Shown here one piece after another: positions 32,885 through 41,800 of a stretch of DNA of 64,000 nucleotides (its first letter is position 1; each line of letters begins with the position of its first letter). Origin of the DNA: Lysinibacillus fusiformis (lineage in GTDB: Bacteria; Bacillota; Bacilli; Bacillales_A; Planococcaceae); contig NZ_CP070490.1 of NCBI RefSeq assembly GCF_016925635.1, forward strand, positions 4,532,001-4,596,000, in the 5' to 3' direction. A program made the position numbers and the translations under genes. Below the pieces are notes generated by a model. That model saw nothing but the letters and a program-made list of their open reading frames with translations, had not been told where the DNA came from and did no database searches.

Positions 32885-33066
32885 CCCAATATTAAACCAT
32901 AAGATGAAATATATGTAATAATTTTCAGTCTCAAAACCAAACAGCCCCAACCTACTAATAATTAATTCCATTAAGCCCAAGTATTATAATCTTCCTCACG
33001 CAACACATGCTTTCGATTGTTTGATTTCAAAGCAAAAGAAAAGCCTCCATCCTTAGATGAAAGCTT
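32885..33066 (-). repeat. Intergenic repeat R, copy 3, with terminator
   Basis: GATGAAATATATGTAATAAT and CTCAAAACC match copy 1, and TGTTTGATTTCAAAGCAAAA with AAGCCTCCATCCTTAGATGA match copies 1 and 2. A central insert of about 45 bases is specific to this copy. The AAGCTTTC...GGAGGCTT hairpin with TTTTCTTTT (33041-33066, minus strand) ends the 33076 gene. Confidence 0.55.
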
Positions 33067-33075
33067 TACAAAATT

Positions 33076-33861
33076 CTATGGCATAAATTGATAAAAACCT
33101 TCTGTAAGAGAACCCACTACCCATTGATTATTTCTCTTTGTAAGTAAAGCATCTTGTACCAACCGTCCAAACTTTCCAGGTACAGAAACCTCACGACTGA
33201 TTTTCATATTCGTTTCTTTTGGATAAGAGTAAGAATAAGAATTATATTCTTGGGACATATCCGTAAAGGTCAAGTTTCTCATAATAATTAAATTAATCAT
33301 TTCATCTGTGAAGTATGGCTTTAAATACTGTCTTTTTTGAGCGACAGTTGAAATATTTTTTACTTTAGCAATGGCTTCATCCAGCAGCTTATAGCCATCC
33401 TCATAGTACAGTGGTTGAGCATATACAACGACACCAAACTGCTCCTCTTCAGAATATAGGCCTGCAACCCGGTTATATTGAGTCCATGTAGTTTTGTACT
33501 CTAGCGCATCGCCGATAAATCTGATTGGTAAAAAAATGCTTCCATTTTCCAAAAGTAACGATACATCCATTTGTCGTTGCTCATTATTCACTTTTAGGAT
33601 CTTGGAGCCAAGTGTCATTTTGATCACTTTCTTACCTTTAATTAAAGTGGCTGTTTTCGTTGTCGCATCCCAGCTTACTTGCGCCTTTATCTTTTCACCT
33701 ACAGCTCGAATAGGTACGTAAAGTCTTCCGTTTACCACTTTACCATTATAAATCTGATTATCATTTTCACTTGCATATACAGTACTATTCGCTGTACCGA
33801 AGTGGCATGTTGCAATAACTACTATTAAACAACAAACTACTAATCTTTTCATTTTACTCAA
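33076..33861 (-). CDS. Secreted protein with copper-amine-oxidase N-terminal-like domain
   Basis: A signal peptide (KRLVVCCLIVVIATCHFGTA) precedes a stalk-like domain: VVNGRLYVPIRAVGEKIKAQ, VSWDATTKTATLIKGKKVIK and NGSIFLPIRFIGDALEYKTT. This repeat pattern is found in many Firmicute cell-surface proteins and has no catalytic role. The C-terminal 120 residues have no recognised family. TTG 33861 or ATG 33852 may start it. Confidence 0.75.
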   Translation of the reverse strand: MSKMKRLVVCCLIVVIATCHFGTANSTVYASENDNQIYNGKVVNGRLYVPIRAVGEKIKAQVSWDATTKTATLIKGKKVIKMTLGSKILKVNNEQRQMDVSLLLENGSIFLPIRFIGDALEYKTTWTQYNRVAGLYSEEEQFGVVVYAQPLYYEDGYKLLDEAIAKVKNISTVAQKRQYLKPYFTDEMINLIIMRNLTFTDMSQEYNSYSYSYPKETNMKISREVSVPGKFGRLVQDALLTKRNNQWVVGSLTEGFYQFMP

Positions 33862-34038
33862 AATTCATTCAATCCAATCTTTCGTTATTATTCTATTAGG
33901 TAATCGTTTTATTATATATATTCTATCCATTATTAACTAATGGTAAATAATTCTTATGGATAATGACACTACAAAAAATAGGAGCCGACTTAAATTTTCT
34001 TATTCGATTTATTTGTACGACCGTGCTAAAATATATAC

Positions 34039-34668
34039 ATGAGTATAAAAAATAAAACAACTAACCAAAAAGAAATGTCATTTATTGAAAAAGCTCGTAG
34101 AACTCAAATTATAGAATGTGCCATTGAAACCATTGCAGAAGTCGGTTACGCTCAAGCTTCTTTAGGTCAAATTGCAAAACGTGCACAAATCAGTAAGGGC
34201 GTTATTTCCTATCACTTTGCAAACAAGGGGGAATTATTAGAGCAAGTAATTTACGATTACTACATGGCATGTCAAGCCTATACGGCACCTCTAATAGAAA
34301 ATCAACCATCTCCTATAGAAATGCTTAGCGTGTATATTGAATCAAACCTGAGATTCATAGATGAAAATAGGCAACATGTTTTCGCTGTCATTGAAATTGT
34401 TTCTAATGAAAGAACTGCTGATGGCAAACTTCGATTTGCGGCGGACCATGATGATACTATTTTTCTTCCCATTGAAAACATACTCACACTAGGAATGCAC
34501 GAGGGTGTTTTCCGAGAATTCACCCAATTGTCTACGAGAGTAATGGCGTTAGCTATAAGAAATTCCATTGATGGGTTCACCATTGAATTAATGAGAAATC
34601 CTCAACTAAATGTTCAGGAATATACAAGGGAACTGATTACAATCTTCGATAAATCAACTAAAAAATAA
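34039..34668 (+). CDS. TetR-family regulator
   Basis: The TetR helix-turn-helix is at about residues 18-65: IECAIETIAEVGYAQASLGQ, IAKRAQISKGVISYHFANKG. The C-terminal ligand domain has MLSVYIESNLRFIDENRQHV. 209 residues. There is no ribosome site before ATG 34039, and a TAAAAT box at 34029-34034 ends only four bases before it, hinting at a leaderless mRNA; ATG 34075 is another possible start. Target unknown; the next gene is a DUF2197 protein. Confidence 0.88.
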   Translation: MSIKNKTTNQKEMSFIEKARRTQIIECAIETIAEVGYAQASLGQIAKRAQISKGVISYHFANKGELLEQVIYDYYMACQAYTAPLIENQPSPIEMLSVYIESNLRFIDENRQHVFAVIEIVSNERTADGKLRFAADHDDTIFLPIENILTLGMHEGVFREFTQLSTRVMALAIRNSIDGFTIELMRNPQLNVQEYTRELITIFDKSTKK

Positions 34669-34693
34669 TAAGTCACACCTGAGGAGGATAGCT

Positions 34694-34858
34694 ATGAACT
34701 ACTATGAGGTAATTTGCTCTAGTTGTAGAAATAAATTCAGAGTATATGAGGGGTCACTGAGATTCAGACAGTTAAAGGAAAGAACAGATAAGATTTTTCG
34801 TTGCGAAGAGTGTTATAGTAAAATTCGTATGGATGCCATTAAAAATTTCTTTAGATAG
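34694..34858 (+). CDS. DUF2197-like zinc-ribbon protein
   Basis: A 54-residue protein with an AGGAGGA site. It starts MNYYEVICSSCRNKFRVYEG and ends RCEECYSKIRMDAIKNFF. Two CxxC pairs form a zinc ribbon, and YEV.C..C with EGS and IR.DAIK matches the DUF2197 family of Bacillales. Function unknown; probably cotranscribed with the TetR gene 25 bases upstream. Confidence 0.75.
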   Translation: MNYYEVICSSCRNKFRVYEGSLRFRQLKERTDKIFRCEECYSKIRMDAIKNFFR

Positions 34859-34922
34859 CTCTTTGAGGCGGCCTACCAGAAGATTGAGGATAATAAAAAG
34901 GAATTACGAGTTGAATAAGCAC

Positions 34923-34957
34923 AAGCCCAGACTCCAAATTAATGAGTATCTGGGCTT
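34923..34957. terminator. Bidirectional terminator between converging genes
   Basis: AAGCCCAGACTC / GTATCTGGGCTT around an 11-base loop, between the plus-strand DUF2197 gene and the converging SLH gene. Confidence 0.6.
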
Positions 34958-35007
34958 TGTGGAATAATTTAGGTCTATCTCTACTTAACAAATATACTAT
35001 CTTCAAA

Positions 35008-35715
35008 TTATTCAATGTTAGTTTTTGGGTATATAATATTACTCCGATCAAGTGCTAAAGATAATCCATCTCCGACCTTATCGAAAACTAAATGAGCATA
35101 TGAAGCATTTAGAGCTTCCGTTCCACGCCAACCATACGTTTTTTCATTCGTATTTTTTGATTCAAACGTTAAACCTTTTCCTCCTAGGATCATACTAACT
35201 TGTTCATAGCTCATACCCGATTCTAACTTTTTTAAGTTCTCTACTGTTACTTGAGGGTAATTTGCACTAAACCCACCCTTAGACCTTACTGTGCCGTCAT
35301 TGTTAAACCATACTGTTGTTTCTATTGAAGAAATATAATATTCACCATAGTTAGAGCCTTGACTATATCCTCCAAACATCCTAATCAAATCCTCTTTGGT
35401 TGTTTTTCCAATTTTGATTGCTTCATACTGATCCACCCGATCTAAATCCGCATCAATATAACCCCCTTCGGCCAGGTTTTGAACAACACCTGTTAATTCA
35501 GCGCGTGTGACATTGCTATTTGGTTTAAACGTCCCATCTGGATAACCACTAACAATTCCCTTTTCTTGTGCCCAAAGAACGGCATCTTCGTACCACGCAC
35601 CAGCTTTGACATCCTTAAATGTTCCACTCGCAGCACCTACTGTTACTGTGGCAGCCCCTAATACCATTGCTGTTGTAAATCCTAAAAAAAAGCCTTTGAT
35701 TGTGTTCTTTTGCAT
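35008..35715 (-). CDS. Secreted single-SLH-domain protein
   Basis: Signal peptide (about 1-30; GFTTAMVLGAATVTVGAA), then one S-layer homology domain (TFKDVKAGAWYEDAVLWAQE, KGIVSGYPDGTFKPNSNVTR, AELTGVV). The C-terminal region has KIGKTTKEDLIRMFGG and KKLESGMSYEQVSMILGG, a pair of SmpA/BLIP-like modules. It is likely attached to cell-wall polymers. ATG 35715 follows AGAGGAA. 35716-36011 holds no gene that I can support. Confidence 0.85.
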   Translation of the reverse strand: MQKNTIKGFFLGFTTAMVLGAATVTVGAASGTFKDVKAGAWYEDAVLWAQEKGIVSGYPDGTFKPNSNVTRAELTGVVQNLAEGGYIDADLDRVDQYEAIKIGKTTKEDLIRMFGGYSQGSNYGEYYISSIETTVWFNNDGTVRSKGGFSANYPQVTVENLKKLESGMSYEQVSMILGGKGLTFESKNTNEKTYGWRGTEALNASYAHLVFDKVGDGLSLALDRSNIIYPKTNIE

Positions 35716-36011
35716 ATTCACTTTCCTCTCTTACATACATATATTTTCCACAATTATTGATACTATCATAGATTCGAATATTATTATCTAAACAAATATT
35801 GCTAATGTTAGCTAGATAGAACTTTACCACTTCAAGCAATTTTCTAAGCTAGCTTCATTATCTATGAGAGTGGAACCATGAATAAATACAAAAATACCCA
35901 AATTCAAAATTAATGGAGCACCTATAGAATTTTGTTATTTTGTTCTCGTCTCAGATTTGCTGCTGCTACTGTGGACACTACTTCCATTCGATCGCTCTCA
36001 TAGTAATTAAA

Positions 36012-36036
36012 AAGAACACCCAAATTAGGTGTTCTT
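36012..36036 (-). terminator. Terminator of the lipoprotein gene
   Basis: AAGAACACC/GGTGTTCTT hairpin followed on the minus strand by TTTTAAT directly after the lipoprotein stop. Confidence 0.8.
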
Positions 36037-36040
36037 AAAA

Positions 36041-36601
36041 TCAACTTTTCTCGTTTAAATCATCAGGATAAATTATTGTGTTAATTACATCTCCGTTTGA
36101 GTCGTCTTTAAAAATTACTTTGACTTTATAATCTTTTTCGTCCACACCGTTAAATAATTGATAATACATACCTGTTAAAGCTAGTCCTAACGAGGCCATT
36201 GTATCAAGACTATTTTCAAACTCTTCTTTGTTTACAGATAATGTGAATTCTGAGAAGGATTTGTTATATGTTACATCTTTTATAGATTTGAAATCTTCAC
36301 TAGCTTTAATCTCATCTACACTTGCTAGAATGCCTTCTTTTAAACCTTTCATCATTTCTTTGTGTTCTGATTTAGACATTTTATAAGTTAAAGAACCATC
36401 ATCATTCTTCATGACTTCCTTAATCCCACTATTTTTCGCCTTAGAAATAACCGAATCGATGTCCTGTCCTTCAAAAAATATAGCTGGAATGGTCACTTCT
36501 ACATCTCCACCATTGTTGCTATCTTTTTCTTGCCCCTGACTACATCCAGCTATCAAAACACTTAATACTAACAAAAAGGGTAGTATCCATTTTCTTGCCA
36601 T
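36041..36601 (-). CDS. Hypothetical lipoprotein
   Basis: MARKWILPFLLVLSVLIAGC is a lipoprotein signal with lipobox LIAGC. The mature 165 residues have no recognised domain, with helices such as SKSEHKEMMKGLKEGILASV and a beta-rich C-terminus (YKVKVIFKDDSNGD). GAGGAG site upstream. Single-gene unit with its own terminator. The 36602-36977 gap shows only short broken frames. Confidence 0.75.
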   Translation of the reverse strand: MARKWILPFLLVLSVLIAGCSQGQEKDSNNGGDVEVTIPAIFFEGQDIDSVISKAKNSGIKEVMKNDDGSLTYKMSKSEHKEMMKGLKEGILASVDEIKASEDFKSIKDVTYNKSFSEFTLSVNKEEFENSLDTMASLGLALTGMYYQLFNGVDEKDYKVKVIFKDDSNGDVINTIIYPDDLNEKS

Positions 36602-36977
36602 TAAATCTCCTCCTCATACACCAATATACAGAATATGAAGTGATTACACTATACTTTATTGACATAAAGCTACTATTTCTTAGCCTCTTCTATACCTGAG
36701 AAATCACTTTTCTTTTTTGAGAGACAAATTTTTTTCATCACCTTCTTTAATGTTCCAGTATCCTGAGCTGGTGGCGTTGGCATCTATTGAAAATACTAAC
36801 ATTGGCTACATTGCATAAAGGATCCAGAGCTGCTAGTAAATAAAATCTATTTTTTACTAAATGTTCAATGCTTAATTTTATAGAATTTGACACGTACTTT
36901 GATATAATCAATCATGCCGTTGTTTTAAATTTCTTTTTTCGTTACATTTTATTCAACAAAGGTTGTGATGAATTTTT

Positions 36978-37919
36978 ATGTTTGCAATACTTTTGGCTAT
37001 AGGTATTGGAGCTATTTTTGCTGGGCAAACAGCCATTAATGCTCAATTAAGAAAGTTTGTGATTTCTCCACTTTTAGCTTCAATGATTTCATTCGCTGTT
37101 GGCGTCATCTTCTTAACGATTACATTATTAAGTAGTGGTTCTTCATTGGGTATTCCATTAGATTTATTCTTGAACCAGCCTATCTATATATGGTTGGGAG
37201 GAATTGGTGGCGCTATTGCAATAACTACCAACATTCTTTTGTTTCCTAAATTGGGAAGTGTGCAGACAGCCATACTACCAATTTTGGGAATGACTCTGAT
37301 GAGTATGTTAATCGATCATTATGGTTGGTTTAATTCAATACAATATTCTTTTGGATGGAATCGAATCTTTGGCCTATTACTAGTCTTACTAGGTGTCTTT
37401 TTAGCGACAGCTATACGCAGCAAGAAAAATGGCCAGGTTTCTCCCCTAACAAATAAGGAAAGCATGTTGAAACAATGGATTTGGCGCATAGTAGGTATAT
37501 TAGCAGGAATGTTACTAGCTATCCAAATTGCTATTAATGGACAATTAGGGAAAGTTCTTCACTCTGCTTCCCATGCTGCCCTTGTTTCATTCTTTGTTGG
37601 TACTATTACGTTGATTATAATTGTTGGGTTAATGGATCGCTCTTACACAAATATTAAAGAGCCTTTTAAACACTCTGCTCCTTGGTGGATATGGATTGGA
37701 GGGATCTTAGGAGGATCTTATGTACTAATCAATGTATTTCTCGTCAATCAAATTGGAAATGGACAAACTGTAGTCCTTGTTTTATTTGGTCAAATCACAG
37801 GTAGCCTGTTGGTAGAGCAATTCGGATTGTTTAACTCGATAAAAAATCGAATGGAACCATTACAAATAATTGGTTTAATGGTAATGATAGCTGGTGTATT
37901 TTTAATTAGGATATTTTAA
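36978..37919 (+). CDS. YdcZ (DUF606)-type transporter, tandem-fused form
   Basis: Two homologous halves of about 145 residues each begin with FAGQTAINAQLRKFVISPLL and AIQIAINGQLGKVLHSASHA, and each contains a GGxxGxxY/I block (LGGIGGAIAITTNI; IGGILGGSYVLINV). About ten transmembrane helices in total. Single-domain YdcZ proteins usually occur as pairs, so this gene is a fusion. The substrate is unknown; the superfamily exports metabolites. The ribosome site is weak. Confidence 0.85.
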   Translation: MFAILLAIGIGAIFAGQTAINAQLRKFVISPLLASMISFAVGVIFLTITLLSSGSSLGIPLDLFLNQPIYIWLGGIGGAIAITTNILLFPKLGSVQTAILPILGMTLMSMLIDHYGWFNSIQYSFGWNRIFGLLLVLLGVFLATAIRSKKNGQVSPLTNKESMLKQWIWRIVGILAGMLLAIQIAINGQLGKVLHSASHAALVSFFVGTITLIIIVGLMDRSYTNIKEPFKHSAPWWIWIGGILGGSYVLINVFLVNQIGNGQTVVLVLFGQITGSLLVEQFGLFNSIKNRMEPLQIIGLMVMIAGVFLIRIF

Positions 37920-37993
37920 ATGCTTTTCTTTGCTAAACTTGAGCGATGAAGCTCATTTTTAAGAATGGATCCGACATTTTCCGCAAAACATAA

Positions 37994-38033
37994 AACCAGA
38001 GTTCATCTACAAAATGTAGCATAAACTCTGGTG
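37994..38033 (-). terminator. Terminator of the GNAT gene
   Basis: CCAGAGTTTATGCTAC paired with GTAGATGAACTCTGG on the minus strand, followed by TTTTATGTTTTG. Confidence 0.7.
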
Positions 38034-38050
38034 ACAATGCTGGTCTATTA

Positions 38051-38530
38051 TTATTTTATTATTTGTCTCATGATAATTTCTTCACCGATACGTCCTATTA
38101 GCCTCTCATTCGTATCTTCAAACCCTACTTTTACATATAGTTTCTGCGCTGGTATATTATCTTTGTCAACAACTAAAACAATTTCATCACAGTTAGGGAA
38201 TTCTGTTTTAACAAACTCTACTAGTAATGTCATGCCTTGTTTTGCGTAGCCCTTCCCTTGCTCCATATGATTAATTGATAATGCAGATAATAGCATCGCA
38301 TTTATATTATTAGAGTATTTCTTAACTCGTTCATTTGAATTTAGGAGAAAGAAACCTACAGGTGTATTTTCACTTAAAATTACAATACGATGCTGTCCTT
38401 CATTAATTTCCTCAAATTTGCTTGGCAGTGCAGAAAATTGTTTTTGTTCTTCAGTAAGTACAAAAGTGTTCAATTCTTTCATATATTCACTTGAAAAATG
38501 CTTTAATTCAACCTTTTTCAGTTTTTCCAT
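38051..38530 (-). CDS. GNAT-family acetyltransferase
   Basis: Residues 45-150 carry the GNAT pattern: VGFFLLNSNERVKKYSNNIN, ALSINHMEQGKGYAKQGMTL (acetyl-CoA loop) and IVLVVDKDNIPAQKLYVKVG. Substrate not predictable. ATG 38530 with GGAGAAT upstream is preferred to ATG 38545, which lies next to that site. Confidence 0.85.
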   Translation of the reverse strand: MEKLKKVELKHFSSEYMKELNTFVLTEEQKQFSALPSKFEEINEGQHRIVILSENTPVGFFLLNSNERVKKYSNNINAMLLSALSINHMEQGKGYAKQGMTLLVEFVKTEFPNCDEIVLVVDKDNIPAQKLYVKVGFEDTNERLIGRIGEEIIMRQIIK

Positions 38531-38545
38531 TACATAATTCTCCAT

Positions 38546-39090
38546 TCACTTTTTCTATACTTTACCACTTTTTTAGGTTTTGGTCATTCATTTATTTGAA
38601 ATTTCAAAAATATAAAACCTATATACATCACGATAACGTTTGGGGATTGATCATCTGTTCATGTCCTAACACCCCAACTGGCTTCATGCTGTCCTTTTGT
38701 TAGTGATGTATTGCTAAATATAATTAGCCTTTATTTGATTTCGTTCACTACCACTGCCGTATTGGAGCAACAATCGCTTCAATTCCCGGGGCTTTCTTTC
38801 TCTAACTGTCACTATCCTCGTGAAAGTTCTAGACCTATGTATCATTTCTTTAGCATTAGTTATTACTTCATTAACCCATGAGATTCCTCCATACAACTTA
38901 TTCTTTAATTAACGTCCTATGCCAATTCCATTCCATGGAATACTTTACCTATCAAATCTTAACAATGGATTTCTATGTAAATTTTTCCTCTTCCAACTAC
39001 CCTGCTTCATTAATGGAAGAAACATTACTTTTAGACATTTGCAACTAATTGATAAAAATATCGTTATTGTAATTATTGGAGGAGATTGGA
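38546..39090. other. Gene-poor stretch
   Basis: No convincing gene. A 60-codon minus-strand frame at 38714-38896 lacks a usable start and ribosome site; the sequence RERKPRELKRLLLQYGSG looks protein-like and may be a relic, but I cannot assign it. Confidence 0.4.
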
Positions 39091-39432
39091 ATGGTTATTA
39101 AGACATTTTTTCTTTATTTAGCGTATATCGTTTATTTTGTAATAGTGCTTTTCTTAACTTATTGTTTCCAATGGGTGACGGTGCTTTTTATGGGAGGTAT
39201 TCGATTTACAGCTGCAGAAAGTTATCCTGGGGATTTGAGTACTATTTCTTTAGTTGTATGGAGCTTCTTATTTTCTAGCATTCATTTTATTATTATAACA
39301 ATGTATTTATTTTTTCATAATTTAATGATGTTTCTGTTTAAAATTAGGTTTCAAAACAAGCTAGCGTTTTTGTTTAATTCTTTTGTGACTGTCTGTTTAG
39401 TTTTTTATTATTTAAAAGTATTTTTAGATTAA
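39091..39432 (+). CDS. Hypothetical membrane protein, three to four helices
   Basis: ATG 39091 is six bases after GGAGGAG. The 113-residue product is very hydrophobic (FFLYLAYIVYFVIVLFLTYC, LVVWSFLFSSIHFIIITMYL, AFLFNSFVTVCLVFYYLKVF). No family recognised. Confidence 0.65.
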   Translation: MVIKTFFLYLAYIVYFVIVLFLTYCFQWVTVLFMGGIRFTAAESYPGDLSTISLVVWSFLFSSIHFIIITMYLFFHNLMMFLFKIRFQNKLAFLFNSFVTVCLVFYYLKVFLD

Positions 39433-39568
39433 GCTATTCAAGATGGAACCCATTTCAATTTTCTCATATCGTCCTCCTCTGCTTTATCCTACACCCAATA
39501 TTTACTAGTTCCATTTGAGTAAGTTACTGATAAAATGAATGAAGTTCGTTTCATCATTTGGAGGCAAT

Positions 39569-39778
39569 ATGACCGATGTAAGCACCCAACCTATAACTAC
39601 CTTACTTTCCCAACTGACATATAGTCCTTTGTATATCTTGATTGTAATTCTCTCCATTGTGGTATTAACGCCCTCAAGTCTTGATCAATATTACTCTACA
39701 GTTATATATAAATGTATTGCTGTTTTCTATATCTTCATTTATCTACTAGCAGTTTATTTTTACATATCAGCGAAATAA
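39569..39778 (+). CDS. Hypothetical small membrane protein
   Basis: ATG 39569 follows GGAGG at four bases; an upstream ATG at 39539 is possible but lacks a site. The product has two hydrophobic helices (SPLYILIVILSIVVLTPSSL; AVFYIFIYLLAVYFYISAK). Function unknown. Confidence 0.5.
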   Translation: MTDVSTQPITTLLSQLTYSPLYILIVILSIVVLTPSSLDQYYSTVIYKCIAVFYIFIYLLAVYFYISAK

Positions 39779-39888
39779 ACTGCTACTGCCTTGTTACTTG
39801 TCTTTTGTTAGGAACTATATCACAAGCGTGTCTATCTACTATACAAGCTCTAATGCAGAAGACATCAAGTATTAAAATCCCAATAAGT

Positions 39889-40065
39889 TCAAATTATTTT
39901 TTTTTTTGATATTTTTGCAGGGAAAGAGACAACCACTACTATTAACCCTAAATAGAGAGGGTATTTTAAAAATTCATTCGTTGAATAGCCCAATAAATAA
40001 GGCATGCCTATTAATGCCATTACTATACCAATTACGAACAAACCCATTTCAATTTTTTTAATCAT
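39889..40065 (-). CDS. Hypothetical two-helix membrane protein, 58 residues
   Basis: ATG 40065 follows GGGAGAA. The product starts MIKKIEMGLFVIGIVMALIG, has a second helix (YLGLIVVVVSFPAKI) and ends in a lysine-rich tail encoded by an A11 tract, which may be prone to length variation. No family recognised. Confidence 0.55.
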   Translation of the reverse strand: MIKKIEMGLFVIGIVMALIGMPYLLGYSTNEFLKYPLYLGLIVVVVSFPAKISKKKII

Positions 40066-40168
40066 ATATTTCTCCCAATACTTAATATTTCTAATTCATT
40101 TTGATTATCCTCTAACGCTACAACTAGAGAGGCTTTAGCTTATTCAAAAGGAGACCTCTTAAAATAAA

Positions 40169-40196
40169 AGACACCCCTCAGAAATAAGGAATGTCT
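40169..40196 (-). terminator. Terminator of the 40203 gene
   Basis: AGACATTCCT / AGGGGTGTCT on the minus strand followed by TTTATTTT directly after the stop. Confidence 0.65.
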
Positions 40197-40202
40197 AACT
40201 TT

Positions 40203-40571
40203 TTATCTGTACACATCTAACAGATTTAACAAATATCTTTCTAATTCATTAATCGCAAACAAAACTTCCTTATGAAGTCGATCTTCAACCACGCTATCAT
40301 CAGTAAAGACCTCTAAGTATTTATTCACGTCTACAAAGAATTTTTCATACTCCTGTAAAAATTCATCAATTGTTTGATCACCAGGTGTTACAGATAAATA
40401 AATTGTTTTAAATAAATTAAAGTCACTATATGCATTACTTAAAAAATAAATTGCCAGTATTCTATCGCTATTCATATACAATTTTACAAAGGATAGGTTT
40501 TGTTTTATTTTTTTCAATGCATTGATAAGATTGTTCGTTTGCTTCAACATATTTGCGGTATTACTATACAT
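40203..40571 (-). CDS. Hypothetical helical protein, 122 residues
   Basis: Mostly alpha-helical and charged: TNNLINALKKIKQNLSFVKL, IDEFLQEYEKFFVDVNKYLE and LFAINELERYLLNLLDVYR. A site GAGGTGATT precedes the ATG. No signal or membrane span. No family recognised. Confidence 0.65.
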   Translation of the reverse strand: MYSNTANMLKQTNNLINALKKIKQNLSFVKLYMNSDRILAIYFLSNAYSDFNLFKTIYLSVTPGDQTIDEFLQEYEKFFVDVNKYLEVFTDDSVVEDRLHKEVLFAINELERYLLNLLDVYR

Positions 40572-40665
40572 CTGTTAATCACCTCCATCTTTATAATAAG
40601 CAGAAGATCAACAAATTGGAATAATTTTCAGGAAATTTCACTTTGAAAACTTCCTTTATCATACC

Positions 40666-41040
40666 TTAAATCGAAATATTAAATAAAAATACTAAATGTA
40701 TTACAGCAAGGAATCCTATTGGATAAATAATGGCTCTTGAAAACCTATTTTTAAATTCATTTCGAGGATGTCGTTCAAAAATGAAGTGCAAGATTGCATG
40801 AATGATAAAGAATAAATCAAGAACCCAAAAAATAATGGTTTGATACTGACTGAAAAGTAAGGAAAGGATTGATACGTAAAGAAACAGGTGAATAAAAGTG
40901 AATACTTTATAAGCCTTTGAATCTTCCATATCTTTAAGTATTATAAACAATCGCCACTCAGAATGTCTTATAGCATCCATTTCGTGCAAAAGAAATAATG
41001 AAAAGTTCAATAAAAAAAGGATGAGTAATAAATCAGGCAT
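40666..41040 (-). CDS. DUF6713-like membrane protein
   Basis: ATG 41040 lies after AGGAGGTTTTAT. Four hydrophobic helices; the first is followed by LLHEMDAIRHSEWR, a motif I associate with DUF6713, and FERHPRNEFKNRFSRAIIYP stands before the last helix. Function unknown. Confidence 0.65.
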   Translation of the reverse strand: MPDLLLILFLLNFSLFLLHEMDAIRHSEWRLFIILKDMEDSKAYKVFTFIHLFLYVSILSLLFSQYQTIIFWVLDLFFIIHAILHFIFERHPRNEFKNRFSRAIIYPIGFLAVIHLVFLFNISI

Positions 41041-41194
41041 ATAAAACCTCCTACATTTTATATACCAAATTTTACTATAAAACCACTTTTGAAATACCAA
41101 ATAAACCCGCCAAAATATGTCGATTTAAAGTTCGTTATCATTCTTTTCCTCAGATTAAATAATTGAGAGGAAAACATTACCTCAATGAACACAA

Positions 41195-41800
41195 TCAAAA
41201 CGCTTTTCGTTGGTAAATAATATTGGTAATCCCCCAAGAAATACTATAGATTGCCAAAATTAAAAGTGCCGCTCCTATATATAAAACCGTGACAGATGTA
41301 TGATCTATAAAATCAATGATTGCTGTTAAGTGTTCATTCATATACAATGCAACAGGTCGTGAAATCCATGTTAAGAGGATAAAGCTAATCAGTATAACAG
41401 TTGTAATATAGCCCTGTTTAAATACCTGAAATAATGGGAAAGTAAGCGCAGCAAATAATAAGAATAAGCCGCTACCAATCGCAATATCTGCCATCGTAAA
41501 ATGTTTATTGAAAGCAAATAACGCTAAACTTGTCACCCCAATGGATAAAATCATATATACAATTGCACCAAGATAGCGTGATGCGATAATCTCCGTACGT
41601 GTGTAAGGTAAGGAATTTAATAATATATTTGTCTCTACTTTTTCATCATATGCATATGTGTTAAAGGGAATAAAAATACTGGCAACTAGAAAAATTAAAG
41701 CTGGATGTGCCCCCATAATAATAAAGACTAAGATAAAAGGAATAAAGATTACTAGCTGCCTTTTCTGTAGTATGACATCGCGTTTGATTAAGTTAAGCAT
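41195..41800 (-). CDS. ABC-2-type permease of the GntR-controlled operon
   Basis: Six hydrophobic helices in about 200 residues and the sequence NTYAYDEKVETNILLNSLPY, followed by RTEIIASRYLGAIVYMILSI, are typical of the ABC-2 membrane subunit of YtrB-like exporters. ATG 41800 follows AAAGGAGGC and overlaps the ATPase stop by eight bases. It forms the membrane part with the upstream ATPase. Confidence 0.85.
   Translation of the reverse strand: MLNLIKRDVILQKRQLVIFIPFILVFIIMGAHPALIFLVASIFIPFNTYAYDEKVETNILLNSLPYTRTEIIASRYLGAIVYMILSIGVTSLALFAFNKHFTMADIAIGSGLFLLFAALTFPLFQVFKQGYITTVILISFILLTWISRPVALYMNEHLTAIIDFIDHTSVTVLYIGAALLILAIYSISWGITNIIYQRKAF

Noticed and set aside
36713..36811. Short minus-strand frame MLVFSIDANATSSGYW
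   Set aside because: Protein-like in composition, but no ribosome site and only 32 codons; probably a relic or chance.
38714..38896. 60-codon minus-strand frame
   Set aside because: No ATG/GTG with a ribosome site and no recognised family; perhaps a gene relic, not supported as a gene.
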